A model generated the notes under the pieces. The model saw only the letters and a program-made list of their open reading frames with translations, did no database searches and was not told where the DNA came from. A program made the translations under genes and the position numbers. Positions 63,629 to 64,000 of a DNA stretch of 64,000 bases are shown piece by piece (position 1 is the stretch's first letter; every line of letters starts with the position of its first letter). The DNA is from Mycolicibacillus parakoreensis (GTDB taxonomy: Bacteria > Actinomycetota > Actinomycetes > Mycobacteriales > Mycobacteriaceae), in contig NZ_CP092365.1 of the NCBI RefSeq assembly GCF_022370835.2, positions 3,410,001 through 3,474,000 of the forward strand, given 5' to 3'.

Positions 63629-63994
63629 TCAGTCGACGTCGCGCAGCGTTTCGAGGTCGGGGCAGAGGAGCTCGAGGCGCGCAAACGCCTCGCCGTTGAG
63701 CGCCAGGGCGCGGCGCGCCTTGTCCAGGATCGGCGCCGGCGGCCAGCCGTCGTCCAACGCGGGGTCGGCGGCCAGGTCGCGGTGGAATTCGGCGGTCAGC
63801 GCCGCACTGTCGGCCCAGGTGCGCAACGCCTCGGCCATCCCCGGCGTGCGCACCGTGTCGGCCAGGGCGCGCAGCGTGGCGGCGTCGTGGTCACCGAGCA
63901 GGGCGACGGCCTCATCGCCGAAGTCCGGGGGCAGCGCGGACTGGTCGGACTCGACGTCGTCCATGATGTAGTGCTGGGTGGCCGCCCAGCGCAC
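63629..63994 (-). CDS. Hypothetical helical protein, possibly continuing past the window edge
   Basis: At least 121 residues. The frame has no stop before base 64000, so the start may lie outside, or at the ATG at 63964 (MDDVESD). The sequence is helical and acidic (FGDEAVALLGDHDAATLRAL; LDKARRALALNGEAFARLEL). No family recognised. It converges with the MerR gene. Confidence 0.55.
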   Translation of the reverse strand: MRWAATQHYIMDDVESDQSALPPDFGDEAVALLGDHDAATLRALADTVRTPGMAEALRTWADSAALTAEFHRDLAADPALDDGWPPAPILDKARRALALNGEAFARLELLCPDLETLRDVD

Positions 63995-64000
63995 CGCGAC

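Overview
The window is very GC-rich (third codon positions almost all G or C) and comes from a non-tuberculous member of the Mycobacteriaceae. Evidence for this: a GroEL2-type chaperonin with two CIRCE operators, an M. leprae 18-kDa-antigen-type small heat-shock protein, a PrrB-type histidine kinase, a VirR-like LytR_C protein, a DUF3263 protein, LpqL and LpqM lipoproteins, and many leaderless genes whose start codon lies 6-8 nt after a TANNNT -10 box. From about 16 kb to 62 kb the gene order largely follows, as I recall it, the M. tuberculosis block Rv0418-Rv0440 (groEL2, SDR, moeA, psd, pssA, CDC48-like ATPase, Lon-like, YbdK-like ligase, sodC, virR, DUF3263, def, GNAT, xthA, ctpH, thiC, thiD, lpqL, lpqM). 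Several insertions interrupt that order. No rRNA, tRNA, insertion sequence or CRISPR array was seen.

Layout. 0-9 kb: the end of an S9 peptidase; nirBD nitrite reductase with a GlnR-type box; an aldehyde dehydrogenase plus membrane protein; DinB-like and tautomerase genes; and a TetR gene divergent from a two-gene oxidoreductase-like operon through four ordered operators. 9-16 kb: an S2P-like protease and a D-aminoacylase sharing overlapping -10 boxes; a Pro-rich membrane protein; a methyltransferase; an aldo/keto reductase; a PNPOx-like protein; a metallo-beta-lactamase-fold hydrolase. 16-24 kb: groEL2, an M24 peptidase, a DEIH helicase, two paralogous lipoproteins and a pair of bacterial-PH proteins. 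24-30 kb: SDR, moeA, the phosphatidylethanolamine branch (psd, pssA) and a double AAA ATPase. 30-36 kb: a seven-function Mrp Na+/H+ antiporter operon in six genes, each joined to the next by ATGA. 36-42 kb: surface, stress and housekeeping genes. 42-49 kb: a histone-tail-like membrane protein, the giant P-type ATPase CtpH, small genes and an 840-bp stretch with no convincing gene. 49-53 kb: a TPP riboswitch with thiC-thiD-hydrolase, then a GAF-ANTAR regulator. 53-62 kb: a Baeyer-Villiger-type monooxygenase, two envelope proteins, a PrrB-like kinase with no response regulator beside it, LpqL, a PknH-sensor-like protein, LpqM and a DUF4333 protein. 62-64 kb: an hsp18/MerR divergent pair enclosed by two identical 75-bp palindromic repeats.

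Most notable observations: (1) the TetR intergenic region has two direct copies of a 31-bp double operator placed over both promoters; (2) ThiC lacks the third cysteine of its iron-sulfur motif; (3) a small HTH-like gene at 47.7 kb has a relative encoded antisense to an atypical 3' tail of ctpH; (4) the hsp18-merR pair looks like a repeat-bounded cassette with its own unusual operator; (5) intergenic regions repeatedly hold unrelated but similarly built long inverted repeats. Assignments rest on reading motifs and remembered family knowledge; no database search was run.
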